Shown piece by piece: positions 45,930 to 58,698 of a stretch of DNA of 64,000 bases. The notes below the pieces were generated by a model. It saw nothing but the letters and a program-made list of their open reading frames with translations. It made no database searches and was not told the origin of the DNA. Origin of the DNA: Oasisia sp. SBJ-2009 (lineage: Eukaryota; Annelida; Polychaeta; Sabellida; Siboglinidae); assembly GCA_964017155.1 (NCBI GenBank), contig OZ024855.1, positions 5,203,690-5,267,689 on the forward strand, given 5' to 3'. How positions within the stretch are numbered: position 1 is the first letter of the stretch; every line of letters begins with the position of its first letter. Position numbers and translations under genes: made by a program.

Positions 45930-46480
45930 TTCTATATCCCACTCACATTACCTCCGTCTTAACCAAGCGTACTGTCAATCCATGTTTGCTGAAAATATCT
46001 TTCCACTCAATCAACTGTTATTGGAGATTTGCTTCCCCATCCTCTACCACTGCCAGGCCACCTGCGTACAATAGTTTTTGGAGTACGACTTTTATACAAA
46101 TCTTTCTGCTTATCAGTTCCACAACAGCGATACACAACAATGGGCTCAAGGCGCTCCCCTGTGTCAGACCAACATTTACTTTGGACTCTGCTGACACTCC
46201 CGGTCCACACAGCTCCCTGATCTTCGTGTCCCCTCCACCAATCTGACCCCCCCCCCCCGGACATCTATCCACATCAGTGTTCCCATTGTCATTTCTCTTG
46301 GGATTGTGGCATAGGCCTTTTCCAGGTCTATGAATCTAATTGCCATATCCTCGTGTTCTTCCAGTTTCTTCTCAACTAGCTAACTCAGGGCAAAAATCCC
46401 ATCCGTTGTTCCTCTTCCTATTCTAATCTCCAGCTGTTCTTCAACGATTCCCCTTACACTACTGCTATTATTCTGCCATC
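45930..46480 (-). pseudogene. RTE-like reverse transcriptase pseudogene
   Basis: Minus-strand frames give EEQLEIRIGRGTTDGIFALS (the QFGF-x2-GRGTTDAIF region), then RFIDLEKAYATIPREM (motif A region, normally AYDRVPRE), VNVGLTQGSALSPLLCIAVV (motif B) and LLYAGGLAVVEDGEANLQ. The catalytic YADD box has become YAGG, and several frameshifts and stops interrupt the protein. The upstream part is shared with the left arm (37380-37690), where the rest is missing. Confidence 0.85.
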
Positions 46481-46940
46481 CACGATTCTTTCCAGAAACT
46501 TCAACACATGCCTTAGCAATGTAGTGCTTCTATTTTTCGTGGGTCATGCACATCTCCGTTTCGTTTCTATATTCAGACTATCAGCCTCAGTATGCATTCC
46601 TCTGTGAACTTCCCCTCTCTCTTGCAGGTGTTCAGCAATTTGTTTTGTCGATCATATTCCAACTCGCTCAGCCACCGCCAGCATCTCTACTCGCACTTCA
46701 TCAATGCCTGTTTATCTTTCCGACTAGGCCTACACGATAAACAGTAAGAATGGCTCAGGCTGTGACAAGTTTCATAAAGCTTGCATTACCTCCCACCACT
46801 GTAAACCATTTACTGCGAAGCATGTCCCTTGGGAAGATGTAATTTATTTATTTTCAACCAAAACAGTTATGAATTACACATCACAGTACTGGTGGAAAGG
46901 GATATGTTTCAACATAACATACACACTCATATACGGTAGC

Positions 46941-46982
46941 ACACACGCACGCACGCACGCACTAACGCGCACACACACTCAT

Positions 46983-47013
<31 letters not shown>

Positions 47014-47069
47014 CGCACACACGCACACACGCATACACGCTAGCACGCACACACACACACGCACGCACG

Positions 47070-47112
<43 letters not shown>
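46941..47112. repeat. Microsatellite (AC)n / (GCAC)n
   Basis: AC repeat with GCAC blocks in the right arm, at the position matching the AC repeat of the left arm. Confidence 0.95.
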
Positions 47113-47114
<2 letters not shown>

Positions 47115-47152
47115 TACCATTGTGATTATTATTATTTAAATAATAATAATCA

Positions 47153-47366
47153 GCTGCCGCTGCCGCTGCCGCTGCCGCTGCCGCTGCCTCTGCCTCTGCC
47201 TCTGCCTCTGCCTCTGCCTCTGCCTCTGCCTCTGCCTCTGCCTCTGCCTCTGCCTCTGCCTCTGCCTCTGCCTCTGCCTCTGCCTCTGCCTCTGCCTCTG
47301 CCTCTGCCTCTGCCTCTGCCTCTGCCTCTGCCTCTGCCTCTGCCTCTGCCTCTGCCTCTGCCTCTC
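47153..47366. repeat. Hexanucleotide array (CTGCCG)n-(CTGCCT)n, ~35 copies
   Basis: About five or six CTGCCG units then about 30 CTGCCT units. The left arm has only a GA-rich precursor here, so the array expanded after the arms formed. Pro-Leu and Glu-Ala frames over it are artefacts. Confidence 0.95.
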
Positions 47367-48269
47367 CCTCACTTTCTTTAATCTCTACTATTTCCCTTAT
47401 CACTTTCCCTCTACACCCCTCTTCCTCCATATTTTCATCCACCAATCCTTTTCACACCTCTCATCGTTCTAATTAAGCCGCAATTCAGTACGGCCATGGG
47501 TATTTGCACATTCGACAAGAAGAATGAAACTACTTGTGTAAGGCAACCGGGTTTTGTCCGTCGGTAATACCTGACATGTTTCATTGTCAATTAGCACAGA
47601 CAATGCAAAGCTTCACTGCCGTGAACATTCTTAGCCTGACGTGCGGCCTCCGACAATGGTATGTTCTTGGTCCCGCGCAAGAACGCACACATTGACAACG
47701 TATGATTAGTAACCTCTGTCGCGTTGCACCTGAGAGTTGCTACAAACAACTGACTTAAGCGTTCGATCGAAAGCATGGATTCGTCGAAGTGCAGTTGTAT
47801 TCTAAATGCAGTTCTTCCGGTTTTCAGTACAAGACCAACTGTGACGTGTTTATGGATGGTTCGTGTTGGGTCGGGTGCAGCGTATTATATGGTATTCAGC
47901 AAACGATACACATTTGACGCTTTGACAGTTGTTCTCGAATGAGCTGCACATGTTGCAGTTTGGGAGTCGTCAAACATTGGGATATACAACCAGACGCCAA
48001 AAAAGAGAACGACGACTGCCACAGACAATTGCTTTAAGGTAGGTAGACTATGTGTGTAATGTTGTTATTGTATTTAGAACGGCAAAATGCAACTGTGGGT
48101 AGAACATCACACATATTGCCATGTGGTACAGTGTCGACATTCTATATTGCTAACTTGCATAGTCAAACCAGCAAGCATACTTAAAACTATTTTTTTATCA
48201 TTATGCATAAATGTTAGCGTTACTCTACTGTGAATATAATTACGCAGATAACCCATTTCTCGTTAATCA

Positions 48270-49090
48270 AAGCATTACTTGGGAACATATTTGATATGTA
48301 ATGAATAGATGCACTTGCTGATTTGCGTCGATATAAATCGTAGGTAAGCATTTTATTTATAAATTTTATAAAATAACAAATACCTAATAGGTTTTAATCC
48401 ACCTCGGTTTATGATCTTAAATTATGAATTCTCATATACCAATGCGAGTTATATTATTCACTGTAGGATGTACTGTATTATGTATCTGCGTTTAAACATA
48501 ATGCCTTATTTAATTTTATGAAGGAGAAAATGTCGGCAATATGTGCGCCATGTTGTTGCCCAACTTCCGCTACAGAACCATGAATCTGCATAAGTCAACA
48601 TTAATAATTATATTTATGCATGTTAACATGTTTGATGTATCATATGATATAGTATGCCATATAAGCCAAGTTATAAAGTAATGCTGCAACATAAATAACG
48701 TCAGATGTATCAGCTTACGTGTCTTACAAGTTGACACCACAATTTCACCAGCTAAGGCTCGACATGGGTTTATAAGCAAACAAAATGGCTACCTCCATTG
48801 CAACTGAGTGTTCCGACCGCACGTGGCGGAAGGGGTTACCAGTGACGCTCATCCTATGGAGGTCACAACCGATCTGGCGAATCGGGGTTTGGGCCAGGTA
48901 ATTTCCCTCCCATAGGAACACTTCCGGCGGAAGTCGGTCAGTTGTGAGGGAGTAAGGATTGTGACCAACCGTGCCAGGGAACGTTATGAGGAGCAACCGA
49001 TGAGGTATCTCTGGCCGAACTAGTTACATTAGATTGTACTACAGGCTATATATCCAGTGTCTCCCACTTCCTCATTCCCTCTTTTTTCTT
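48270..49090 (-). repeat. Highly conserved core of right inverted-repeat arm
   Basis: Partner of 34140-34960, with about 98% identity by eye. Example differences: AGCTGG versus AGCTCG near the start of the short frame, GATACATC versus GACACATC, TTGGGCAAC versus TTGGACAAC. Confidence 0.7.
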
Positions 49091-50144
49091 TTTCAAAGTT
49101 TTTCTTTAAAACAGTAAATGTGTGACATTGACATTGACTGTTATTTTTAAGGTATTAAGAAACTCTAAAACACATTTTGTTTTGTTTTAATCGTACACAA
49201 CATCTCAACTTCACGATAAGCTTTAGTTAATTTGTTGCACGTACGTAAATAGTAAATAGCTTAGATACAATAATTGTTACTATTTACATATACTACTACA
49301 TCTTTAATCGTCACTAAATAAATAAATCGAACTATAATATATTAATAATAATACATTCAATGTATGAATAAATAATTGCGATCATTCAATGTTAAGATAC
49401 TTGTTAAAATGTGGTTACGTTTATTTATACATGTATATGTTATCTAGTATAACCTTTGGTTATAATCTTTTCAATGAGATATTAATGTTAAATTAATATT
49501 TAGTTACTTTCTTACGTGTACACAACACGTGACAAAGTACCTGCATTGATCAGTAAAACAACTAACAGTATGACACATAACGAAAATATCGAAGATATCT
49601 TATACCTACATATTTTCATTTTCATTATAAAAGAAGAAGAATTTGTTTTTATTTGACCATTATTTCAAAACAATATTAAAAAATATTTAGAACAATGCAA
49701 ACATAAAAATACTGTTTTAACACTAAAGCCCTGTCATGTGTTTCTCTAAATCATTTTGTTCACTTGCATAGTTTAGGGTAATGTCGGTTCAGTGTTGTGT
49801 GTGGCAGGTTCATACCCTGCTGGTGTTCCTTATGCAAACACTACATGTTGTGTGCACACACATTGATTCCATTTAATAAGTTTAGCTGGTTTTGTGGTAT
49901 TTTAGAAATGCAATGAACTACTTGTATAAATAAGCAGGAATATCAATTGTTTCTTTTTAAATGTTGTGTATCTTGATTGCCAAACAAAGAGCGATTAATA
50001 TCCAACTCACACAAGTACAACATAAGACCTACATGTGGGCTGTAGAAGCAGGCAGATAACATGTTTCTCGCTGGCAGCATCATATGGCCAGCGTCAGAAT
50101 TCTGCCAGCTTACCAAGTTACACAACAATCATAACTCTTGTAAA

Positions 50145-50365
50145 GGTTAGCGAGGGAGACAGCGAGGGAGACAGCGAGGGAGACAGCGAGGGAGAGAGCG
50201 AGGGAGACAGCGAGGGAGACAGCGAGGGAGACAGCGAGGGAGACAGCGAGGGAGACAGCGAGAGAGACAGCGAGACAGAGAGACAGAGACATACAAAAAG
50301 AGAGAGAGACAGAGAGAGAGAAAGAGAGAGAGAGCGAGAGAGACAGAGAGAGAGAGAGAGAATGA
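50145..50365. repeat. (GAGGGAGACAGC)n and GA-rich low complexity
   Basis: A 12-bp unit repeated about 11 times with minor variants, then GAGACAGA/GAGA runs. It begins right at the outer edge of the right inverted-repeat arm; pyrimidine-rich DNA lies beyond the left outer edge. Confidence 0.9.
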
Positions 50366-52485
50366 GAGATCGAAAGAAAGACAGGATAGTGTACATGTCT
50401 GAATAGTGACAGTGAACGTGGCTGAAGAGAGAGAGGGAGAGAGATGAAGAGTGAGAGAGCCAGATAATGAGGTAGAGAGATAGATACCGGTAGGGAATGA
50501 ATGTTGGTGAAGAGAAAGAGTTGAAGAATGTACCTGAAAAGAAATAGATGGTGAACACATCTAAAGTGAAAGATGTTGTGAACGTGACAGTGATTGCACA
50601 GATTAAGAATATGGATTGTATTAACTTGGCTTAAACCATCTGCTGACAAATTAGTGAACCCGTGCATATGCTCAAAACTGTTAGTATGTATCGTTTTCTC
50701 AGTGTGTATGTACACTGCTTTGTGCTACTAAGGCTTTATAACAGTGTGGCACTGTTGTATGCATTAATTAATATTTTTTGTATCTATAAAGTACTTAACT
50801 TACCATTTATGAAATGTTTTGACAATTATGTTCCATTCAATTTCAATCTTTCTTCCAAGGGGATGGAAATATTTGTGTAAATAGCAATCAACATTCACAG
50901 CAGAATTTTAGAGAATAAATATAAAACTACATGGTAATATGTTACTGTTGATCTAATTTCTTAGTTACTCTATGTTACATATAAATAACAAATATCCATA
51001 TAAATGAAACCATGATCATGCATTCTTAAATCCACTTCACCTTTATATGTAACTCACCTGTGTATAATTCTAACTTCACTACACCCGCCAACTCTTCTAG
51101 CTGTTCAGATATGCATTTATTTATGGGATCTAGACTGCCTTGGGAATGAATGTAACATAGCAACAGGATGTCATGTTTAAGAAATAGTTCTTTTTATGGG
51201 TTCAACACACGTTAATGTTGTACTTTTACACACAAACCTATATTACTACAGTCACTACTCAACTGCTGGGACATATTGCACACAGATGGTAAATAGTACG
51301 TAATAGGTACATTAGGTGTTACATGGTTATAACAGCATTCTAAGTACAGTGAAATGCGTGCACATCCATGGTATGAAGCAGCCACCACACATATTTTTTT
51401 ACACATGTCAAAAGTTCAAAAGAGAAGAAGGGAGAGAGAGGGAGTGAGAGACAATCCCTGAAAGCAGATAACCAGCATCAATAGATAAGGAATACAACTT
51501 AAGTTGACCGCAAGTTAAAATGTAATAATTAAGTTAACATATTGAATTTTATTATTATATTTGCATGGAAAACAAGTTTTATTTGTTCACATCAAATTTA
51601 TGTTCACCTAGGTATCAGCTTACATGGATGTTGGGTTGTTAACGATTAATACATAAACACATATCAAACTGTTAATTTTATGATCTCAGTCCATAGCAAT
51701 AAATATAAACAGAAAATGTGCTCACATGTGACATGCATAAAACACTGGACATAGTTTATCAACGTACACTATTGTTGCTACCATCTTATCACATCAACTG
51801 CAGTAAGCAATGAATGACCTGTGGCAGGTCATATTATCTAGGGTTGACATGATAACTCAATAAAAGAAATGTTTTGAAGTTTGCTGTCCAAAGAGTGGAC
51901 AAACAATTTGTAACCAGTCACAAAAATAGTCATCTATTTCAGTCGACAGTTCAGCAGAATACAGACATGTCTTCAAAATAAAGACACCCCAACAAAATCA
52001 AGATAACCCACTAGAATATAGACAGCCCACCAGAATACAGATGACCCACCAGCATAAAGATAACCCACCAAAATATACAGCCCACCAGAACAAAGATAGC
52101 CTAATCAGGGAGTAAACCTTCAACATGCATGTTGTAGTCATAAGGAGAAAATAGTAAATGAAAAAAACCTAAGAGCTGCTAACCTCCCTAGTACTAGGAC
52201 TATCAAATGTTAAAGGATTAATAATTTCAAAGAATGGTTGTAGCATGAAGCCCATTACACAAAAATATAATGAGACAATATATATATTTTGCATTCAGAC
52301 TTCAACGTTACTTAACAACATGAGAGATGTGCAACTAATCAACATAACTAATCAGGAATAGGAATATATTATACATATACCAGTTTTGTGACAGCCATGG
52401 AAATGTGTGCAAACATAGTAAATCAGCCTTGATAGAAGTGGGCCCAGCATCGATGACCACATCACCATGGCAACAGGTCAGAGTT
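50366..52485. other. AT-rich intergenic DNA, no gene seen
   Basis: No supported frame. Around 51975-52110 a loose 18-20 bp repeat of the type CCCACCAGAATACAGAT occurs about 6 times. Confidence 0.4.
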
Positions 52486-52489
52486 GTCA

Positions 52490-52925
52490 TCCTGTTAGAA
52501 CCAACATTGACACTGTTTATGCCTGCAAGACACTGACAACTGTTAATGCATGCAACACAGTGACACTGTTAGAGCTTGCAACACACTGATAATGTGACAG
52601 CCTGCAACACACTTACAAATGTTGATGCATGCAATACACTGACACTGTTAGAGCTTGCAACACACTGACAAATGTTAATGCATGCAACACACTGACACTG
52701 TTAGAGCTTGCAACACACTGACAAATGTTAATGCATGCAACACACTGACACTGTTAGAGCTTGCCACACACTAGCATTGTGACAGCCTGCAAAACACTGA
52801 CACTTTTAAAGCGTCAACATGCTGACATTGTTTGAGCCTGTAACACTGACACATAGAGCCTACATGACACTGACACTGTTAGAGCCTGAAACACATTGAC
52901 ACCTTCATTGCCTGTAACACACAGA
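52490..52925. repeat. ~50-bp tandem repeat, about 8 units
   Basis: Units alternate GACACTGTTAGAGCTTGCAA-CACACTGACA and AATGTTAATGCATGCAA-CACACTGACA. The three central units are nearly identical; outer ones decay. Confidence 0.85.
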
Positions 52926-53845
52926 CTCCTCTAAGACAGTGGTAGGTGCTACTGAGGAGCCACAGTTATACATTTACCAGGTAGCTGAATCTGTACATCA
53001 CAACAAGCAAATTATTCCAGAAAAAAACATAATGCAAACAACTGATCATGTCTACGTTTACTTGTGTATTTGTTTGTGTATTAATTTACATGTGTGTGCA
53101 TGTACTTGCCTTATGTGCTTGTGTGTGTATGCATGTGTACATGTCTATGTGCTGTGTGTGTTTGTGTACATGTGTGTGCCTGCATGCCTTCATGTGTGTA
53201 AGCACATGCATGTGTTTGTTAATAACTGAGAATATCCTTCTGAATACATCCATCACTTATGCTATGACGTTTATAAAAACAGTTTCCTCACAATAATATT
53301 TCTAGTGTCATAAACAAAAGTGGAGGTAAAATGGGAAAACAAAATTATGACGGAAGTAATGTGCTTTTAGAGCTTTGACACAGGATGATAAAGAGCTGGT
53401 AAGAGCTGCCAACTGACCGGTGATGTTGCCAGTTGCTCAGCTGACACAAACAAGGAACAGACTTATAATACTGAAGACGTCATGATATTTTAAAATACAC
53501 TGTAATTAGTTATATTGTATGTGCCACGAAATTATAAACAATACACTGACAATGGCTAGGTCATTAATGCCACTAGGATCTGTCATATATGAGCTATATC
53601 ATGTATGCTCATTTTCACTATCATGGTCACTATTAAAGTCACATTTGGGATTGGTCAAAAGAGAATAGATTAGCAAGCTGATCAGAATCTGTTTCCTTTA
53701 GTATTGTGTTTTGTAGATTAATTGGCACTAGAACATTATTCTGTCATTAGATGAGTAACAATATATCTAGAAAGTTTATCACCATAGCAACATTCTATCA
53801 TGCAATGTGTAATGACATTGACATCTCTATAGTTGTCATAGTCAG
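52926..53845. other. Intergenic DNA, no gene seen
   Basis: Contains a loose TGTGTGCATGTAC-rich stretch (53060-53215) that opens Cys-rich frames without meaning. Nothing else recognised. Confidence 0.4.
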
Positions 53846-54076
<231 letters not shown>

Positions 54077-54331
54077 TGGTAGGAAAAGTCTGAGAGACAG
54101 AGAGAGAGAGATACAGAAAGAGACAGAGAGAGACAGAGACAGAGAGAGACAGAGAGAGACATAGACAGAGAGAGACAGAGAGAGAGAGAGAGACAGAGAG
54201 AGAGAGACAGAGAGAGAGAGATAGAGAGAGAGAGACAGAGAGAGAGAGAGAGCGCGAGAGAAAGAGAGACAGAGAGAGTCAGAGAGAGACAAAGAGAGAG
54301 ACAGAGAGAGAGACACAGAGAGAGACACAGA

Positions 54332-54367
<36 letters not shown>

Positions 54368-54652
54368 CAGAGACAGCGAGAGAGAGACAGAGAGACAGAG
54401 ACAGAGACAGAGACAGAGACAGAGACAGAGACAGAGACAGAGACAGAGACAGAGACAGAGACAGAGACAGAGACAGAGACAGAGACAGAGACAGAGACAG
54501 AGACAGAGACAGAGACAGAGACAGACAGAGACAGACAGAGACAGACAGAGACAGACAGAGACAGACAGAGAGAGACAGAGAGAGACAGAGAGACAGAGAG
54601 AGAGACGGACAGAGAGACAGACAGAGACAGAGAGACAGAGAGACAGAGAGAC

Positions 54653-54687
<35 letters not shown>

Positions 54688-55080
54688 GAGACAGAGAGAC
54701 AGAGAGACAGAGAGACAGAGAGACAGAGAGACAGAGAGACAGAGAGACAGAGAGACAGAGAGACAGAGACATAGACATAGACATAGACATAGAGAGAGAG
54801 AGACATACAGAGAGAGAGACAGAGAGAGACAGAGACAGAGACAGAGACAGAGACAGAGACAGAGACAGAGCCAGCGAGAGAGAGACATAGACATAGACAT
54901 AGACATAGACATAGACATAGACATAGACATAGACATAGACATAGACATAGACATAGACATAGACATAGACATAGACATAGACATAGACATAGACATAGAC
55001 ATAGACATAGACATAGACATAGACATAGACATAGACATAGACATAGACATAGACATAGACATAGACATAGACATAGACAT

Positions 55081-55115
<35 letters not shown>

Positions 55116-55222
55116 GACTGAGACAGAGACAGGGAGAGAGATGCAGAGAGAGAGAGACAGGGAGAGACAGACAGACAGAAACAGAGATAGAGAGAAAGAT
55201 AGAGAGAGACAGAGAGACTAGT
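54077..55222. repeat. GAGA/GACA/(ACATAG)n compound satellite, 1.1 kb
   Basis: Mixed GAGACAGA blocks, a clean (ACAGAG)n run (about 54395-54520), (GACAGACA) and (GAGACA) variants, then (ACATAG)n (about 54878-55080, 34 units). Purine strand is plus. The very long open frames here are repeat artefacts. Confidence 0.95.
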
Positions 55223-55719
55223 CTGTTGCCAGCTCAGCATGGGTTCTCTGTTCATCCCGAGCACCACTTGTTTCTTCGCCTCTCAGTGGAGGAACTGAAG
55301 CACTCTCTGAGACTCCTCCTATTCTACACCCCCTGTGCCAAACACCTCAGCCTCACCAACACTCACTTTCATCACACCTATCTGTTATGTACAAGAACTC
55401 TAACTTAGGATGGAACTATCGATTACATACAACTATATTCATATAGGACAAACCTATCGATTACATACAACACTCAGGACAGACATGTCTATTGCATACA
55501 AGAAAAGTCAGAGAACAAGTAATAACAGAAAAAGTTGTCATCACATATATAATGAACTTGTACTGTGCTGCACACTACCATCACATGACTCTACTGTCTC
55601 ATTACTGTCACATGATGTACTCACACTGGACCATACTCATTGTCACGTTACTGTTACATGACATATTTACATTATGCGTTTCTCGACTGTTATATGCTGT
55701 ACATACATTGTGCCATACT
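55223..55719. other. Intergenic DNA, nothing firm
   Basis: ACTAGTCTGTTGCCAGCTC at 55219 recurs at about 56245, bracketing the LINE endonuclease fragment. No other feature is recognised. Confidence 0.4.
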
Positions 55720-56040
55720 CGACTGATAGACTTCTGTGGTATAAACAACTTTGTTATCCTATTTGCACATAAAAAATACACAAACTTACTTGGATCTCAC
55801 CTAACCAAAGAGACAATAAACAAATTGACCACCTACTCATCAGTGGCAAGTGGCGACGATCCTTACAAGATGTACGTTTTAGAAGAGGAGCAGATGTTGG
55901 CAGCGATCACCACTTTGTTGTCGCACACATCAGACTGAAGCTTAAAAGAACTGTAACTCGGAACAGGCTGTTGAAATGGTTCGATGTCTCCAAGCTGAAA
56001 GATGCTGGCATCAGACCAGTACTGCAGTACTAGGACAGAA
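55720..56040 (+). pseudogene. LINE endonuclease C-terminal fragment
   Basis: After a frameshift near 55770, translation gives IHKLTWISPNQRDNKQID, then HLLISGKWRRSLQDVRFRRG, ADVGSDHHFVVAHIRLKLKR and LLKWFDVSKLKD before a stop. TW-x-SP ... QIDH-x-LIS and G-SDH-x-FVV-A-x-(I/L)-x-LKLKR is the end of an AP-like endonuclease domain of an RTE/CR1-type LINE. Only about 100 residues remain. Confidence 0.8.
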
Positions 56041-56421
56041 AGAGGAAACACAATGACTGGCTGAGTGGAGACATGTGGACGACAACAAAATATCTCATCA
56101 GTGTACTTACAAACCTTGACCCTTCGACTGTGTGAATGTTTGGTCAGGATACAACAAAGTATGTCATGAATTACTTTACAAACTTTTTTCTCTGACTATA
56201 AAATCAATGATTCTGCAAACATGAAATTTGGAATGACAGAGAGACTAGTCTGTTGCCAGCTCTGAAGTTTTTCTTACAATGTTTACACAGATATTACGTT
56301 ACATGTATCAAATCAGAACCTATAGCAATGTGTGGTTAATAATTACATCTGTGTATGAGAAATTTGGTTTGATGACTCCTTTACAGATGTGATATGTTTA
56401 TAAAGCTTGCTTGAGTGCATA

Positions 56422-57260
56422 TTAAAGGCAAAACAAAGTTAACTGTTTCGTGGCATACACCTAATAGAGTTAATATAAAGGTTTTTTACGCCAGCGGTTT
56501 ACCAGAAAAATATTTTTTAACACCCAGCCATCCAAATACTACGCGCTACTCCATCTTAGACGAAGAATGACGTCACGACGGTGATCGAGGCGCTCTCCAC
56601 GCAGATTCACTGCATGGAGTTTGGCTGTTGTCATGAAATGGCTGCAACTCGGCAACGCGCGTAACATGCTGATGACGGTAAATATAAAGTTGTCTATTAA
56701 TGTTATCGCTGAAATCATCCCATCAACTGATGATACATGACTACATGTCTACTTCAAAGCATTTCTCCTAAAAATGGACCGAGCAAAGTGAACTGTACTT
56801 GGACTGGAGGGATTCCAAACAGTACGCCCGCAAATATGAATCAATTTCTTCAATACTACCGGTTGTTTCAACTATTATTGCAACCGTATGCCGAACAGTA
56901 AGGCATAATTACTAAAGTTTACCATAGATTTAACCACAGATTTAGATACACGTCTATAAGCAGCTGCTAGATGTCACGCCAACTGAACGAACTGTCGAAG
57001 ACTCGAAGTTGTTGACCCTTAACAACGTCGCAGGTTAAGGGTCAGACATAGAATGCCGCGCGCTGAATGGCCAAGTCAATTTAACCCTTCACTTAATGGC
57101 GGCGTCTAGACCATCGTGGATTTCGTTAGAATTTTAGACTTTTAAGTCACATTCTGAGTAAACCGCTGACGTTAAAAAATTGAGTATATGTGGAAATTGT
57201 TACTTTATATTAACTCTATTAGGTGTATGCCACGAAACATTTAACTTTTTTGGCCTTTAA
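56422..57260 (-). mobile_element. Kolobok-like non-autonomous DNA transposon with THAP remnant, copy 2
   Basis: Element 56426-57256, 831 bp, exactly the length of copy 1 despite internal indels. TTAA lies on both sides (56422-56425 and 57257-57260). It has the same long inverted ends (CACCTAATAGAGTTAATATA). On the minus strand the THAP remnant reads MPYCSAYGCNNS then stop, with the stop at the same position as copy 1, so both descend from an already broken parent. Confidence 0.75.
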
Positions 57261-57326
57261 ACATTGCATTACCATAACACATGCATAGACAAAAACACAA
57301 ATTTCTCTTCGCCGTGAATGTGTCTG

Positions 57327-57340
57327 TGGTGATGTGTGTG

Positions 57341-57397
<57 letters not shown>

Positions 57398-57444
57398 CGT
57401 GTGTGGTGATGTGTGTGTGTGCGTGCGTGTGCGTGTGTGTAGTG

Positions 57445-57484
<40 letters not shown>

Positions 57485-57585
57485 GCGTGTGCGTGTGCGT
57501 GTGCGTGTGCGTGTGCGTGTGCGTGTGCGTGTGCGTGTGCGTGTGCGTGTGCGTGTGCGTGCGCGTGCGCGTGTGTGTGTTCGTG
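57327..57585. repeat. Microsatellite (TG)n and (CGTGTG)n
   Basis: TG runs, then a regular CGTGTG block of about 100 bp (57478-57572), then TG. All frames over it are artefacts. Confidence 0.95.
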
Positions 57586-57835
57586 GTGTGACTGCACATA
57601 CGGGCGGCGCTGTCTTGTGAAGAGAGCTGCGTGAGCCGTATTTTCAACATGACACGACATCGAAATGGGACGTGTTGACAATGTTTGCGGTGACGTTCGC
57701 AATTTCTCGGTCGTCGGATATTGACCTCGGAAGACAAGACGGGGGCGCTGCATTGGAGGGGGGGGGGGGGTGGTGGTAGTGTTTTGATACCTGTTCGCGG
57801 CGACGTTCACAACTGAAGAATGTTCATGGCGGAAC

Positions 57836-57883
<48 letters not shown>

Positions 57884-58698
57884 ATATTTAGGCGCACTTC
57901 ACCATCGAAGCGTATAGGAGATACGTTATTCTAATGAAAAAATTGCGAGGCACAATTGCGACGATCTATCCATCAACACAACCTAGATATGTGGCCTCTT
58001 CGTCGTCAACAATCTGCATCCCAAACCGAAAAAGAAAGAATTCTCAATCGCCACACGGATGATCGTCGACCATCTTGAAGTATTGTTTTATTACCTAACA
58101 AAATGATACATCCAATGACGAAAAAGCCTCTTCGAGTTCCAATCCGATGGCCGTATCGTGCGCGTCGTATAGTTTGCAGGGCCTAGACTCTCTAGTCCAC
58201 ATCTCGATGTCACCGTGGCCGTTTACTACAACAACATTGAAGCGATTTAATAGTAAGTGTATCGATAACGAGCAGCTATAGACGGCGAGTAAGAAAACGA
58301 CAAAAGAAGTGAGAAAACTGACCTGCAGCGGATCCATTTCGCCTTACATTACATCTTACATACATCTTACGCCCTTCTCGTTGTCTCGTTGTTGGGCGGA
58401 AACCGCAATCACGTGACCACTAATTGTGCGAATCCGCAGTTGCGCAATGCGCAACTTCCTGGCAAAGCAATGAACGTTTGCGCCTGCGCCTATTCTTACA
58501 TTTCCTGTGCGTGGATGTTCGCGGATGCGTTCGCGTACTTCTCTGTGTATTCGTGTTATTTTAAAACATTATACTTTTACCCTTGAAGGTGAACCTTTGG
58601 GACACTATCCGCCAGGGAAAATACAGAAAACAAATTGAGAGTGTACTTGTTTTTATGAGAGAGTGCGCGTGAATGTGTGCGCCCACAAGTGTGTACGT
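57586..58698. other. DNA related to the inverted-repeat spacer; (AT)n at 57838-57881
   Basis: 57660-57830 echoes 39600-39740 (GGAAGACAAGACGGG, GCGACGTTCACAACTG). 57988-58083 matches 43703-43797. A G run lies at 57757-57769. 58370-58500 is CpG-richer with no supported frame. Confidence 0.55.

Larger units (their letters stand above)
44784..50151 (-). repeat. Right arm of giant inverted repeat
   Basis: Reverse-complement partner of 32263-38853 (landmarks given there). It lacks the left arm's AT palindrome and SINE, and has its own hexanucleotide expansion (47153-47366) and about 600 bp of RTE-like LINE and flanking sequence (45560-46410) absent from the left. Confidence 0.9.

Noticed and set aside
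46018..46272. Minus-strand 84-codon frame as a functional RT
   Set aside because: The catalytic box is YAGG instead of YADD, and the frame is broken on both sides.
57241..57897. His/Ala and Cys/Val frames of up to 218 codons
   Set aside because: They depend on TG/CGTGTG and (AT)n repeats and end in unrelated flanking DNA.
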